From the NCBI RefSeq assembly GCF_014203595.1, contig NZ_JACHJK010000013.1:62001-126000 (forward strand): a DNA stretch of 64,000 nt, given 5' to 3'. The stretch is from Streptomyces echinatus. Its GTDB lineage: Bacteria > Actinomycetota > Actinomycetes > Streptomycetales > Streptomycetaceae. Numbering within the stretch: position 1 is the stretch's first letter; every line of letters starts with the position of its first letter. The notes beneath the pieces are model-generated. The model had not been told where the DNA came from and did not search any database. It saw nothing but the letters and a program-made list of their open reading frames with translations. Position numbers and translations under genes: made by a program. Shown here piece by piece: positions 16,856 to 25,122 of this stretch.

Positions 16856-18118
16856 ATGATCAGAAGACAACGGCTGGCGGCGGGCGTCTGCGCTCTGCTC
16901 GCCGCCCTGACGGCCGGGCTCGCGTTCCCCGCCGGAGCGGTCGCCGACGAGACGGAACAGGCCGCCCCGAAGGTCGAACTGGTGCTGGACGTCAGCGGTT
17001 CCATGCGCACCCGTGACATCGACGGCGGCACCCGGATGGCCGCGGCGAAGCAGGCGTTCAACGAGGTGCTGGACGCGACCCCGGAGGAGGTCGAGCTCGG
17101 CATCCGTACGCTCGGCGCCAACTACCACGGCAACGACCGCAAGGAGGGCTGCAAGGACACCGCGCAGCTCTACCCGGTCGGCCCGCTGAACCGGACCGAC
17201 GCGAAGACGGCCGTGGCGACCCTGGCGCCGACCGGCTGGACCCCGATCGGGCCCGCGCTGCTGAAGGCGGCGGACGACCTCAACGGCGGTTCCGGTACCC
17301 GTCGCATCGTCCTGATCAGTGACGGTCAGGACACCTGCCAGCCGCTCGACCCGTGTGAGGTGGCCCGCGAGATAGCGGCCAAGGGCATCGGGCTGACCAT
17401 CGACACCCTCGGCCTGGTGCCGGACGCCAAGACCCGCGCCCAGCTCAGCTGCATCGCGGACGCGACCGGCGGCACCTACACCGACGTCCGGCACAAGGAG
17501 GAACTGTCGGACCGGGTCGGCCAGCTGGTCGACCGGGCGGCCGATCCGGTGGTGACACCGGTGGCCACGTCGGGCGCGGACCGGTGCGAGAAGGCGCCGG
17601 CGCTCAAGTCGGGTCTCTACACCGACCGTGAGGAGTTCGGGCAGCAGCGCTGGTACAAGGTGGACGTCGAGCCCGGCCAGGAGCTGCGCGCCTCGGTGAG
17701 CGTCGCGGACGACCGGGCCGTCGGCCCGAACTACGGTGTGCTGCTGCGGGCGGTGACGGTCCACGGGCGGGAGATCGTGCGCGGCGAGGCCGCCGGTACC
17801 GGCCGCACGGACGTCATCTCCACCGGTCTGCGCTATCCGAAGCAGGAGAGCGACGACGACACGGCGACCGCGGAGACCGTGTGTCTGCAGGTCACCCAGT
17901 CGTTCTCGGTGGCCTCGGGGGTCAAGACCACCCCGGGTCTGCCGCTGGAACTGACCGTCGACGTGGTCGACGGGCCGTCGGGACACCACGACGTGGCCGC
18001 CTTCGGTCTCGGCCGTGGCTGGTGGCTGCTCGGCGCACTGGTGCTGATCGGCTTCCTGGCGGGTCTGCTGTGGGGCTGGCTGTCGCGCTGGCGGGTCGCG
18101 GTCTGGAGGACGAACTGA
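16856..18118 (+). CDS. Secreted/membrane-anchored VWA-domain protein
   Basis: A 420-residue protein with a signal peptide (AAGVCALLAALTAGLAF, cleavage near AVADE), an extracellular von Willebrand A domain and one C-terminal membrane segment (WWLLGALVLIGFLAGLLWGWL) with a basic cytoplasmic tail. The metal-ion site DVSGSM lies near residue 45, with the supporting Thr in GWTPIGPAL and the Asp in LISDGQDTC. Later residues (about 240-370) form a domain of unknown type. Its stop overlaps the start of the next gene (ATGA), so the two are translated together and may form a complex at the cell surface. The ligand is unknown. Confidence 0.88.
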   Translation: MIRRQRLAAGVCALLAALTAGLAFPAGAVADETEQAAPKVELVLDVSGSMRTRDIDGGTRMAAAKQAFNEVLDATPEEVELGIRTLGANYHGNDRKEGCKDTAQLYPVGPLNRTDAKTAVATLAPTGWTPIGPALLKAADDLNGGSGTRRIVLISDGQDTCQPLDPCEVAREIAAKGIGLTIDTLGLVPDAKTRAQLSCIADATGGTYTDVRHKEELSDRVGQLVDRAADPVVTPVATSGADRCEKAPALKSGLYTDREEFGQQRWYKVDVEPGQELRASVSVADDRAVGPNYGVLLRAVTVHGREIVRGEAAGTGRTDVISTGLRYPKQESDDDTATAETVCLQVTQSFSVASGVKTTPGLPLELTVDVVDGPSGHHDVAAFGLGRGWWLLGALVLIGFLAGLLWGWLSRWRVAVWRTN

Positions 18119-18918
18119 TGCGGATCACACGAGTGCTGGGCGCCACGCTGCTGGCGCTGGGGCTGGCCGCCGGGCCGGCCGCGGCCGACTCCTCGCCCTC
18201 CCCGAGCGCCTCCGACGACGGCAAGGCGCCCACCCAGGCGGGCACCTCGTTCCGTACGGCGGCGGAGATCGAGCAGGGACAGCGGGCCACCGCCTCCGGC
18301 TCCACCGGCGACTACCTGTACTGGTCCTTCCCCGCGGACACCGGGCAGCGCCCCACCGTCGAGGCGACGGTGAAGCTCCCGGACACGCACGGCTCGCAGA
18401 CCTGGCAGCTCGACGTGTACGACGGGCTGCGGCGCCGTCAGTCCTGCCAGTACGGCGCGACGACCCGCACCGCCGCGCAGGGCGCCTCCTCGGTCGAGCT
18501 GGCCTGTGTGCTGCGCACGGTGCGCGGCTGGTCGGAGCCGTGGGCCGACGACCCGCTGCCGGGCACGTACTACGTCCGGCTCACGGTGGTGGACCTCGGC
18601 GCCTCCGACCTCGGCCAGCCGGTCGGCGCCGAAGTGCGCGTCGGCTCCAAGGACATCGGCGGCGCGGCGGCGGTGGACGGCTCGCTGGGCAAGCCGCTGG
18701 TCCCCGGGATCGCCGTCAAGGCCGACGCCGACGAGGACGGTTCGAAGACCGCGGTGCTGTCGAGCTTCGGCTCGGACGACGGCTGGTCCTCCGGCTGGTG
18801 GTCCGACCGCTGGGTGTGGACCGCGATCGGCGGCGCGCTCGCGGCGCTCGCCGGGATCGGCGGGTATGCGCTGACCCGGGGGTCGGGACGGCCGGCCGGC
18901 GTACCGCCTCAGGCATGA
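18118..18918 (+). CDS. Exported membrane-anchored partner of the VWA protein
   Basis: A 266-residue protein with an N-terminal signal peptide (VLGATLLALGLAAGPAAA), an extracellular domain rich in beta strands and a C-terminal membrane helix (WVWTAIGGALAALAGIGGYAL). Two cysteines (RQSCQYG, ELACVLR) could form a disulfide. The topology mirrors that of the upstream VWA protein, and the overlapping ATGA makes equal synthesis likely. The segment TASGSTGDYLYWSFPAD resembles the pre-peptidase C-terminal type of beta domain, but I am not certain. No enzymatic motif is visible. Confidence 0.75.
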   Translation: MRITRVLGATLLALGLAAGPAAADSSPSPSASDDGKAPTQAGTSFRTAAEIEQGQRATASGSTGDYLYWSFPADTGQRPTVEATVKLPDTHGSQTWQLDVYDGLRRRQSCQYGATTRTAAQGASSVELACVLRTVRGWSEPWADDPLPGTYYVRLTVVDLGASDLGQPVGAEVRVGSKDIGGAAAVDGSLGKPLVPGIAVKADADEDGSKTAVLSSFGSDDGWSSGWWSDRWVWTAIGGALAALAGIGGYALTRGSGRPAGVPPQA

Positions 18919-18925
18919 CCGCGCA

Positions 18926-18953
18926 GGGAGGCCCGCTCACCGGCGGGCCTCCC
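18926..18953 (+). terminator. Terminator after the VWA pair
   Basis: Arms GGGAGGCCCGC and GCGGGCCTCCC (11 bp, 6-base loop), eight bases after the stop. Two copies of a short sequence (CGCGCGGGCCTCTCACGCCTCC, second copy lacking the last variation) follow before the convergent HxlR gene. Confidence 0.8.
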
Positions 18954-19022
18954 GTCCTTCCGCGCGCGGGCCTCTCACGCCTCCGACGCCCCGGCCCCTG
19001 ACGCCTCCCACGCGCGGGCCTC

Positions 19023-19667
19023 TCACGCCTCCCGCAGCGTCTTGGCGAGCGTGCCGTCCCCGGTCACCGTCACCCGCCCGTCGCGTACCGCGTCGGACAG
19101 GCGCAACTCGCCCCGGGCCACTCCCTCACAGGTCCGTGCGTCCATCGTCAGCCGCGCGTCCGCCTCGCCGGGTGCGGGCCCGTCGCCGTACACCGGCCCC
19201 TCCGGCGCGCCCACGCGAAGGTGGAAGACGCCTTCCTCCAGGCTCACTTCGACGACGCCCTCGCCGTCCAGGGCGCGCAGCAGCGGAAGGGCGAACCAGT
19301 GCGCCCGCACGGCGTCGGTGGGCCTGCGCTCGGCCAGCTCCCGCTCGCCCCAGCTGCCCAGCGCCTGCAGCACGGGCAGCAACTCCCGTCCGCGCGCCGT
19401 CAGTTCATACACGTACGCGGCTCCCGGCGGCGGCAGCCGGCGTCTGGTCGTGAGGCCGTCCCGTTCCATGTCCTTCAGCCGTGAGGCGAGTACGTCCGTG
19501 CTCACGCCGGGCAGATCCGCGTGCAGGTCCGTGTAGCGGCGGGGACCGGCGAGCAGCTCCCGGACGATCAGCAGGGTCCAGCGGTCGCCGACGAGATCGA
19601 GGGCGCGGGCTGCGGAGCAGTACTGGTCGTAGCTTCGGCGAGGTGGCATGCGACGCAGTCTAGACAT
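19023..19667 (-). CDS. HxlR-family regulator with a C-terminal SCP2-like domain
   Basis: A 214-residue regulator. The N-terminal winged helix has the HxlR pattern: CSAARALDLVGDRWTLLIVREL, then YTDLHADLPGVSTDVLASRLKDME and a wing with YELTARG. The second half (about 120-214) resembles the sterol-carrier-like domain found in some HxlR proteins (ARLTMDARTCEGVARGE, then VTGDGTLAKTL), which may bind a lipid or other ligand. The start at 19667 has GGAAAG nine bases before it; an ATG at 19649 is a second choice. It is divergent from alaA, with overlapping palindromes between the two. Confidence 0.9.
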   Translation of the reverse strand: MSRLRRMPPRRSYDQYCSAARALDLVGDRWTLLIVRELLAGPRRYTDLHADLPGVSTDVLASRLKDMERDGLTTRRRLPPPGAAYVYELTARGRELLPVLQALGSWGERELAERRPTDAVRAHWFALPLLRALDGEGVVEVSLEEGVFHLRVGAPEGPVYGDGPAPGEADARLTMDARTCEGVARGELRLSDAVRDGRVTVTGDGTLAKTLREA

Positions 19668-19680
19668 GTTGTTGGACTTT

Positions 19681-19706
19681 CCAAGCTCTCGCTTGGTAAA
19701 ACCAAG
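19681..19706. promoter_or_regulatory. Overlapping palindromes, probable HxlR operator
   Basis: CCAAGC-TCTC-GCTTGG (19681-19696) overlaps CTTGGT-AAA-ACCAAG (19692-19706), sharing the central CTTGG. They fill the 62-base space between the HxlR start and the alaA start, a likely binding site controlling both genes. Confidence 0.65.
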
Positions 19707-19729
19707 TAACCGAGTTTCCGGAGGGGCCC

Positions 19730-20938
19730 ATGGAGTTCCGGCAGTCCAACAAGCTCAGCGAGGTGTGCTACGAGATCCGCGGCCCGGTGATCGAGCACGC
19801 CAACGCGCTGGAGGAGGCGGGGCACAGCGTGCTCCGCCTGAACACCGGCAATCCCGCGGCCTTCGGCTTCGAGGCGCCGGAGGAGATCCTCCAGGACATG
19901 ATCCGGATGCTGCCGCAGGCGCACGGCTACACGGACTCCCGCGGCGTGCTCTCCGCCCGCCGCGCGGTCGCCCAGCGCTACCAGAACCTGGGCCTCGAAG
20001 TGGACGTCGACGACATCTACTTGGGCAACGGCGTCTCGGAGCTGGTCTCCATGGCCGTCCAGGCCCTGATCGAGGACGGCGACGAGATCCTCATCCCCGC
20101 GCCGGACTTCCCCCTGTGGACGGCCGTCACCACCCTGGCCGGCGGCAAGGCCGTGCACTACCTGTGCGACGAACAGGCCGACTGGAACCCGGACCTGGCC
20201 GACATGGCGTCGAAGATCACCGACCGCACCAAGGCCGTGGTCATCATCAACCCCAACAACCCGACCGGCGCGGTCTACCCGAAGGAGGTCGTCGAGGGCA
20301 TTCTCGACCTGGCCCGCCGGCACGGCCTGATGGTGCTCGCCGACGAGATCTACGACCAGATCCTGTACGACGACGCCGTCCACCACTCGGCCGCCGCGCT
20401 CGCGCCCGACCTGGTCGTCCTGACCTTCTGCGGCCTGTCGAAGACCTACCGGGTGGCGGGCTTCCGCTCCGGCTGGCTGGTGGTCACCGGCCCGAAGCAG
20501 CACGCCAGGGACTACCTGGAGGGCCTGACCATGCTGGCCTCCATGCGGCTGTGCGCCAACGCGCCCGCCCAGTACGCCATCCAGGCCGCCCTCGGCGGAC
20601 GCCAGTCCGTCCGCGAACTCACCCGGCCCGGCGGCCGGCTGCACGAACAGCGGTCCGTGGCCTGGGAGAAGCTCAACGAGATCCCCGGCGTGTCCTGCGT
20701 CAAACCCAAGGGCGCGCTGTACGCGTTCCCGCGCATCGACCCCAAGGTGCACAAGATCCACGACGACGAGAAGTTCGTCCTGGACCTCCTGCTGCGCGAG
20801 AAGATCCAGGTGGTCCAGGGCACCGGCTTCAACTGGCCCTCTCCCGACCACTTCCGCATCCTGACCCTGCCGTACGCGGACGACCTGGAGGCGGCGATCG
20901 GCCGGATCGGCAGGTTCCTCGGCGGGTACCGGCAATAG
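19730..20938 (+). CDS. alaA: Alanine aminotransferase, AlaA type
   Basis: A PLP-dependent class I aminotransferase (glutamate-pyruvate transaminase, EC 2.6.1.2) of 402 residues. It follows the E. coli AlaA sequence closely: VCYEIRGPV near the N-terminus, LNTGNPAAFGF, INPNNPTGAVY, LADEIYDQILYDDA, GLSKTYRVAGFRSGW with the PLP-binding Lys, and a C-terminal HFRILTLPY. GGAGGGG precedes the ATG. It supplies or drains alanine nitrogen in the cytosol. The divergent HxlR regulator is the probable controller; the sequence gives no hint of the effector. Confidence 0.95.
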   Translation: MEFRQSNKLSEVCYEIRGPVIEHANALEEAGHSVLRLNTGNPAAFGFEAPEEILQDMIRMLPQAHGYTDSRGVLSARRAVAQRYQNLGLEVDVDDIYLGNGVSELVSMAVQALIEDGDEILIPAPDFPLWTAVTTLAGGKAVHYLCDEQADWNPDLADMASKITDRTKAVVIINPNNPTGAVYPKEVVEGILDLARRHGLMVLADEIYDQILYDDAVHHSAAALAPDLVVLTFCGLSKTYRVAGFRSGWLVVTGPKQHARDYLEGLTMLASMRLCANAPAQYAIQAALGGRQSVRELTRPGGRLHEQRSVAWEKLNEIPGVSCVKPKGALYAFPRIDPKVHKIHDDEKFVLDLLLREKIQVVQGTGFNWPSPDHFRILTLPYADDLEAAIGRIGRFLGGYRQ

Positions 20939-21110
20939 CGCCTCCGGCCCATGTGGCCCGTTTCGCTCATTCGTGCGAAGATCACCCCCGCAACGACCGG
21001 GGGCCCCGCACGAGACGGGGCGGGCACACCAGCCGCCGGTGTGCGCGACCGACCGGCGCCGCACCACCGCCCCCGGGGCCGGTTCCAGCCGATGACCAGG
21101 GGGAGCTTCA

Positions 21111-22946
21111 GTGTTCTCGTACGGACGACCGTTCTCGGACGGAAGACGTCGTGCGGCCGTCGCCGTGGCGTGCGCGGCACTGCTCGGAGTCGCGGTGCCG
21201 GCCGCGCAGGCCGATCCGGGGCAGCCCGGTCCCGTGCCGCCCGCGCCCGTCACGGGGCAGGAGGCGCGGCAGGCCGCGCGGTTCTGGACCGCGGAGCGCA
21301 TGGCCGAGTCCCGGCCGCTGGACGCGGTGCGGCACACGCCGTCGGCGCCGGGGGCGTCGGCCGCGGTGACGGCCCGCCCGAAGGGCACCCTGTTCAAGGG
21401 GACCCGGCTGGTCGGGACGTTCTTCGGCTCCGACGGGCCGGGCGGCACCACCTGGCACTGCACGGGCAGCGTGATCGACACCCGCGCCCGCAACATCGTG
21501 CTCACGGCGGCCCACTGCGCGCTGAGCATGAAGAGCGACTACATCTTCGTCCCGAAGTTCGTCAAGGGCGCGGCCCCCGACCGGCAGCCGTACGGCATCT
21601 TCCACATCCAGCGGATCTTCATCGATCCCCGGTACAAGCCCGACCAGGGGTCCTCGACCACCAAGGGTGTCTCCTCCGACCTGGACACCGCGTTCGCCCG
21701 GGTCTCCGCCAACCAGCGCGGCGCGTCCCTGCAGGACGCCGTGGGCGGCGGACTGACCTTCACCCGGCCCTCGGGCTACACCCGCCGGGGCGTCACCGTC
21801 GTCGGCTACCCCTCCTACCGGCACAACAGCGCCGGACGCGCCGTCAAGTGCACCGTCCCGACGACGCAACTGCGCGGCTACCGGCAGCTGTCGATGACCT
21901 GCGGCGGCTACTACGGCGGGGTGTCCGGCAGCCCGTGGATCACCGACTACAAGGACGACGCCCGCACCGGGCACGTCATCGGCAACCTCGGCGGCTACAA
22001 CGGCGGCGGCAACGACGCGAACGTCGACTACATCAGCTACGCCACCGCGTTCGGCGCGGACGCCGCGAACCTCCTCGCCTACGCCGTCGCCGACCAGGCC
22101 CCGCCCGCCGATCTGCCGCCGTACCGGGGGCTGAAGGGCGCGCTGGCCGGTGGCGCGGGACGCTGGCGCAAGACCACGCTCATGGCCTCGGGCGACTACA
22201 CCGGCGACGGGCACGGCGATCTGCTCGTGGTCTGGTCCGACGGCGCGGTCACCCTGCACCCCGGCGACGGCAGGGGCGGCTTCGGGGCCGAGAGGCAGCT
22301 GCAGAAGGCCAACTCCGTCTGGACCCACGCCCGGACGCTCACCGGCGGCACCTTCGGCGGCGCCGACCGGTCCGGCCTGCTGGTGCGCTGGTCCGACGGC
22401 GAGGTCACCCTCTACCCGCAGCCCGGCCCCACCGGCCTGGGCCGGGAGATCCGGATGGCGGCACCCCGGTCCGCGTGGAAGAACGCCGCCCAGGTCACCT
22501 CCGGACCGTTCCGGGCCGACGGCGGCACCGCCCTGCTGGTCCGCTGGGCCGACGGCTCGCTCACCCTGTACCCCGAGGCCGGCGCCGGGGGCTTCGGCGC
22601 CGGCACCCGGCTCCTCGCGGCGAACGCCACCTGGACCAAGGCCGCCCTGCTGACCGGCGGCGACTTCGGCGGCACGGCCGCCGGGGACCTGCTGGTGCGC
22701 TGGTCCGACGGCGCGCTGGACACCTACGCGGGCACCTCGGCCGCGGGGCTCGGCACCAGGACCCGGATCATCGGCCCGAACAGCCTCTGGACGCACGCGC
22801 AGGTGCTGACGGCCGGTGGCCTGCGCCACGACGGCTCCGGCAACGACCTGGTCGTGCGCTGGTCCGACGGGGAGACCACCCTGTACGCCGACACGGGCGC
22901 CAAGACCCTCGGCACCGAGCACACACTGGTCCACCCCGGCACCTGA
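21111..22946 (+). CDS. Secreted trypsin-fold protease with a repeat (propeller-like) tail
   Basis: A 611-residue exported protein starting at a GTG behind GGGGGAG. Signal peptide: AVAVACAALLGVAVPAAQA. The protease part (about 85-335) has the triad in LTAAHC (His135), SDLDTAFARV (Asp192) and GVSGSPW (Ser272), the glutamyl-endopeptidase/V8-like form rather than GDSGGP. The last 270 residues hold five repeats of the type LLVRWSDG-(E/A)-VTLY separated by about 50 residues, as in VCBS/FG-GAP beta-propellers. The tail may hold the enzyme on a substrate or surface. It is a single-gene unit. Confidence 0.9.
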   Translation: MFSYGRPFSDGRRRAAVAVACAALLGVAVPAAQADPGQPGPVPPAPVTGQEARQAARFWTAERMAESRPLDAVRHTPSAPGASAAVTARPKGTLFKGTRLVGTFFGSDGPGGTTWHCTGSVIDTRARNIVLTAAHCALSMKSDYIFVPKFVKGAAPDRQPYGIFHIQRIFIDPRYKPDQGSSTTKGVSSDLDTAFARVSANQRGASLQDAVGGGLTFTRPSGYTRRGVTVVGYPSYRHNSAGRAVKCTVPTTQLRGYRQLSMTCGGYYGGVSGSPWITDYKDDARTGHVIGNLGGYNGGGNDANVDYISYATAFGADAANLLAYAVADQAPPADLPPYRGLKGALAGGAGRWRKTTLMASGDYTGDGHGDLLVVWSDGAVTLHPGDGRGGFGAERQLQKANSVWTHARTLTGGTFGGADRSGLLVRWSDGEVTLYPQPGPTGLGREIRMAAPRSAWKNAAQVTSGPFRADGGTALLVRWADGSLTLYPEAGAGGFGAGTRLLAANATWTKAALLTGGDFGGTAAGDLLVRWSDGALDTYAGTSAAGLGTRTRIIGPNSLWTHAQVLTAGGLRHDGSGNDLVVRWSDGETTLYADTGAKTLGTEHTLVHPGT

Positions 22947-23111
22947 TCCCCCACGCGTCCGGGACGCGCCGCCATGACGCCCCGCGCCCCGTGCGGGCGG
23001 GGCCCGGCCGCCCGGCGGCGGACGAAGCCGGCCGTCGGGCACCGTCCGCCCCGGCTGCGGGAGACGGCCGTCCGGCCCGGTCCGCCCCCCGGCCGGGGGG
23101 GCGTCCAACGG

Positions 23112-23205
23112 AGTCCGTTCTGCGGGCGGAGACGGCCGTCCGGCACAGTCCGTTCTGCGGGCGGGGGCGGCCGTCCGGCGCAGTCCGTTCTGCGGGCGGG
23201 GGCGG
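23112..23205. repeat. 35-bp tandem repeats between two genes
   Basis: Copies begin at 23112, 23147 and 23182; the third is cut at 24 bases. Each starts AGTCCGTTCTGCGGGCGG. A more diverged copy is seen around 23050-23090. They fill the later part of the 279-base gap between the protease stop and the phosphatase start, ending 20 bases before the phosphatase ATG. Confidence 0.9.
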
Positions 23206-23225
23206 TCCTGTGTCACCGTGCCCTC

Positions 23226-23825
23226 ATGGGTGACCTCTTTCTCGTCCGGCACGGGGAGACCGAGTGGTCGCGGTCCGGGCGGCACACCGGCTGGACCGAC
23301 GTGCCCCTCACCGAGCACGGGCGGGCGGAGGCGCGCGGGCTGGTCCCGCTGATCCGCTCGCACCGCATCGGGGCCGCCTTCGTCAGCCCCCTGCAGCGGG
23401 CCCGGGAGACCGCCCAGCTCATCGGGATCCCGGACGCGCGGGTCGACACCGACCTGCGGGAGTGGGACTACGGCGGGTACGAGGGCGTGACCACGCCGGA
23501 GATCCAGCGGAGCCGGCCCGGCTGGTTCCTCTTCACGGACGGCGTCGCACCCGGTCCGCCGGACCACCCGGGCGAGACCGCGGAGCAGGTCGGGGAGCGC
23601 GCCGACCGGATGCTGGCCAAGGCCGACGCCGCCCTCGCGAACACGGAGGGCGTCGTCGTGCTGATCGCCCACGGCCACTTCCTCCGTGTCCTCACCGCCC
23701 GCCGGCTGGGCCTCGCGCCCCAGCACGGGGCCCTGTTCCAGCTGGCGACGGGGACGCTGTGCCGCCTCGGTACCGAGCACGGGCGACCGGTGGTGTCGGG
23801 ATGGAACATCCGGCCCCCGGAGTAG
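23226..23825 (+). CDS. Histidine phosphatase superfamily protein
   Basis: A 199-residue phosphatase of the phosphoglycerate-mutase-like branch. The catalytic RHG motif is at the N-terminus (FLVRHGETEWS, phospho-His about residue 9), followed by GWTDVPLTEHG, SPLQRARETAQ, the acidic DLREWDYGGYEG and the second catalytic His in VVLIAHGHFLRV. Such proteins act on small phosphates or phosphohistidine; the substrate cannot be read from sequence. The 35-bp repeats end just before it. No operon partner is obvious: the next gene starts 87 bases further. Confidence 0.92.
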   Translation: MGDLFLVRHGETEWSRSGRHTGWTDVPLTEHGRAEARGLVPLIRSHRIGAAFVSPLQRARETAQLIGIPDARVDTDLREWDYGGYEGVTTPEIQRSRPGWFLFTDGVAPGPPDHPGETAEQVGERADRMLAKADAALANTEGVVVLIAHGHFLRVLTARRLGLAPQHGALFQLATGTLCRLGTEHGRPVVSGWNIRPPE

Positions 23826-23912
23826 GGGGCGTTGTCGGACCCGGGCCGTACGCTGCGAGCGGGCCGCCCGTCCGGCGGTCCCGCCGAGTGACAGTGCCGG
23901 AAGGAGCATCCC

Positions 23913-24542
23913 GTGACCCGACCGCCGACCGCCGCGCAGCGACGGCTGATCGAGACCGCCGATCCGGTCACCGGCCGGCTGCACGGCACGGAGCACCAGC
24001 TCACGGCACTGGTGAGACGGGGGCTCGCCTTCCGGCACCCCCGGCCACCGCACGACCACTTCCTCACCCCGGCGGGCCACCGGATACGGGAGGCGGTGCC
24101 CGGGGCGCCGGCGGAGCCCGCACCGGACACGCCGGACACGGGGGTGTTCGCGGCCCGCGTCGGCGGCGAGGAGAAGCCGCCGGGGCCCGGTCCGGCCCGG
24201 CGGCGCGAGGTGCACGGCGCCTGGCAGGGGTTGCTGGAGCTGCGCCGGATGACGAATCCCGACGGTGCCGCGGACCGGCCGTGCGGGTGGGAGCGGGCGC
24301 ATCTGGTGCGGGCCGCGGCGCTCGCGCTGGAGGCGGCCGGCCACCGTCCGGCGGGCGGGGACGCGGACGGGTACCGGGTCCGGGCGACCCCGCAGCCGGA
24401 GGCCGTCGCGGTCCACGCGCCGGACGCGGAGACGCTGACGGCCTGCGCGGCCACGCTGGAGCGGGCCGGCTGGCAGGTCGGCGAGTACACCGAGCCTCGG
24501 ACGAGGGCCCGGTATCTGCTGGCCTCGCCGCGCCGGGTGTGA
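23913..24542 (+). CDS. Hypothetical protein, unknown function
   Basis: A 209-residue soluble protein with a GTG start and a strong GGAAGGAG ribosome site. The N-terminal 60 residues (RRLIETADPVTGRLHGTEHQL, ALVRRGLAFRHP, HFLTPAGHRIRE) read like a winged-helix or marker of a small DNA-binding fold. The C-terminal half contains VHAPDAETLTACAATLERAGWQVGEY, perhaps a ferredoxin-like domain. I do not recognise a named family. It probably forms a transcription unit with the thioesterase gene that starts 53 bases downstream. Confidence 0.75.
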   Translation: MTRPPTAAQRRLIETADPVTGRLHGTEHQLTALVRRGLAFRHPRPPHDHFLTPAGHRIREAVPGAPAEPAPDTPDTGVFAARVGGEEKPPGPGPARRREVHGAWQGLLELRRMTNPDGAADRPCGWERAHLVRAAALALEAAGHRPAGGDADGYRVRATPQPEAVAVHAPDAETLTACAATLERAGWQVGEYTEPRTRARYLLASPRRV

Positions 24543-24595
24543 CCGGCGTGTCAAGATCGGTCGTCCGTCAGAACCGAACGTGAGAAGGACGAGCA

Positions 24596-25018
24596 GTGAC
24601 CGAACCGTTTTCCGTCCGTGTGACCGTCCGCGGCTACGAGACCGACACCCAGGGACACCTCAACCAGGCGGTGTACCTCAACTACGCCGAGCACGCCCGC
24701 TGGTCGCTGCTCCAGGAGGCCGGGATCAGCCAGGCCCGGCTGGTCGGCCGGGGGGTCGGCCCGGTGGCGCTGGAGACGACCATCCGCTACCGGCGGGAAC
24801 TGCTCGCCGGTGACGAGGTCGACGTCACGTGCGTCTTCGAGTGGGGCACCGGCAAGACCTTCCGGATCCGGCAGGAGATACGCAAGGCCGGCGGCTCCCT
24901 GGCGGCCGAGGTCACCGCGGTGGGCGGCATCATGAACCTGGCCGAGCGCAGGCTGGTCGCCGATCCGCGTGAGGTGTTCAAGGAACTGGCCACCGACCTC
25001 GGCCTGTTCGGCCTGTAG
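24596..25018 (+). CDS. Acyl-CoA thioesterase, hotdog fold (4HBT)
   Basis: A 140-residue hotdog-fold enzyme that hydrolyses acyl-CoA thioesters. It shows the 4HBT pattern: YETDTQGHLNQAVYLNYAEHARW with the usual Asp/Asn active-site region, then LETTIRYRRELLAGDEVDVT and FRIRQEIRKAGGSLAAEV. The GTG start follows AAGGACGAGCA. Length and motifs fit YbgC/FcbC-like proteins. The acyl chain is unknown. A low-complexity stretch (CGGGGGCCGCGTGGG twice) follows in the gap to the convergent NmrA-like gene. Confidence 0.9.
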   Translation: MTEPFSVRVTVRGYETDTQGHLNQAVYLNYAEHARWSLLQEAGISQARLVGRGVGPVALETTIRYRRELLAGDEVDVTCVFEWGTGKTFRIRQEIRKAGGSLAAEVTAVGGIMNLAERRLVADPREVFKELATDLGLFGL

Positions 25019-25122
25019 GCCGCGCGGGAGGGGGCCGCGACGGCCGGGGGCCGCGTGGGAGGGGACCGCGACGGCCGGGGGCCGCGTGGGCGGTGCGGGT
25101 GGGCTGCCGTGGGCCCGGTGGG

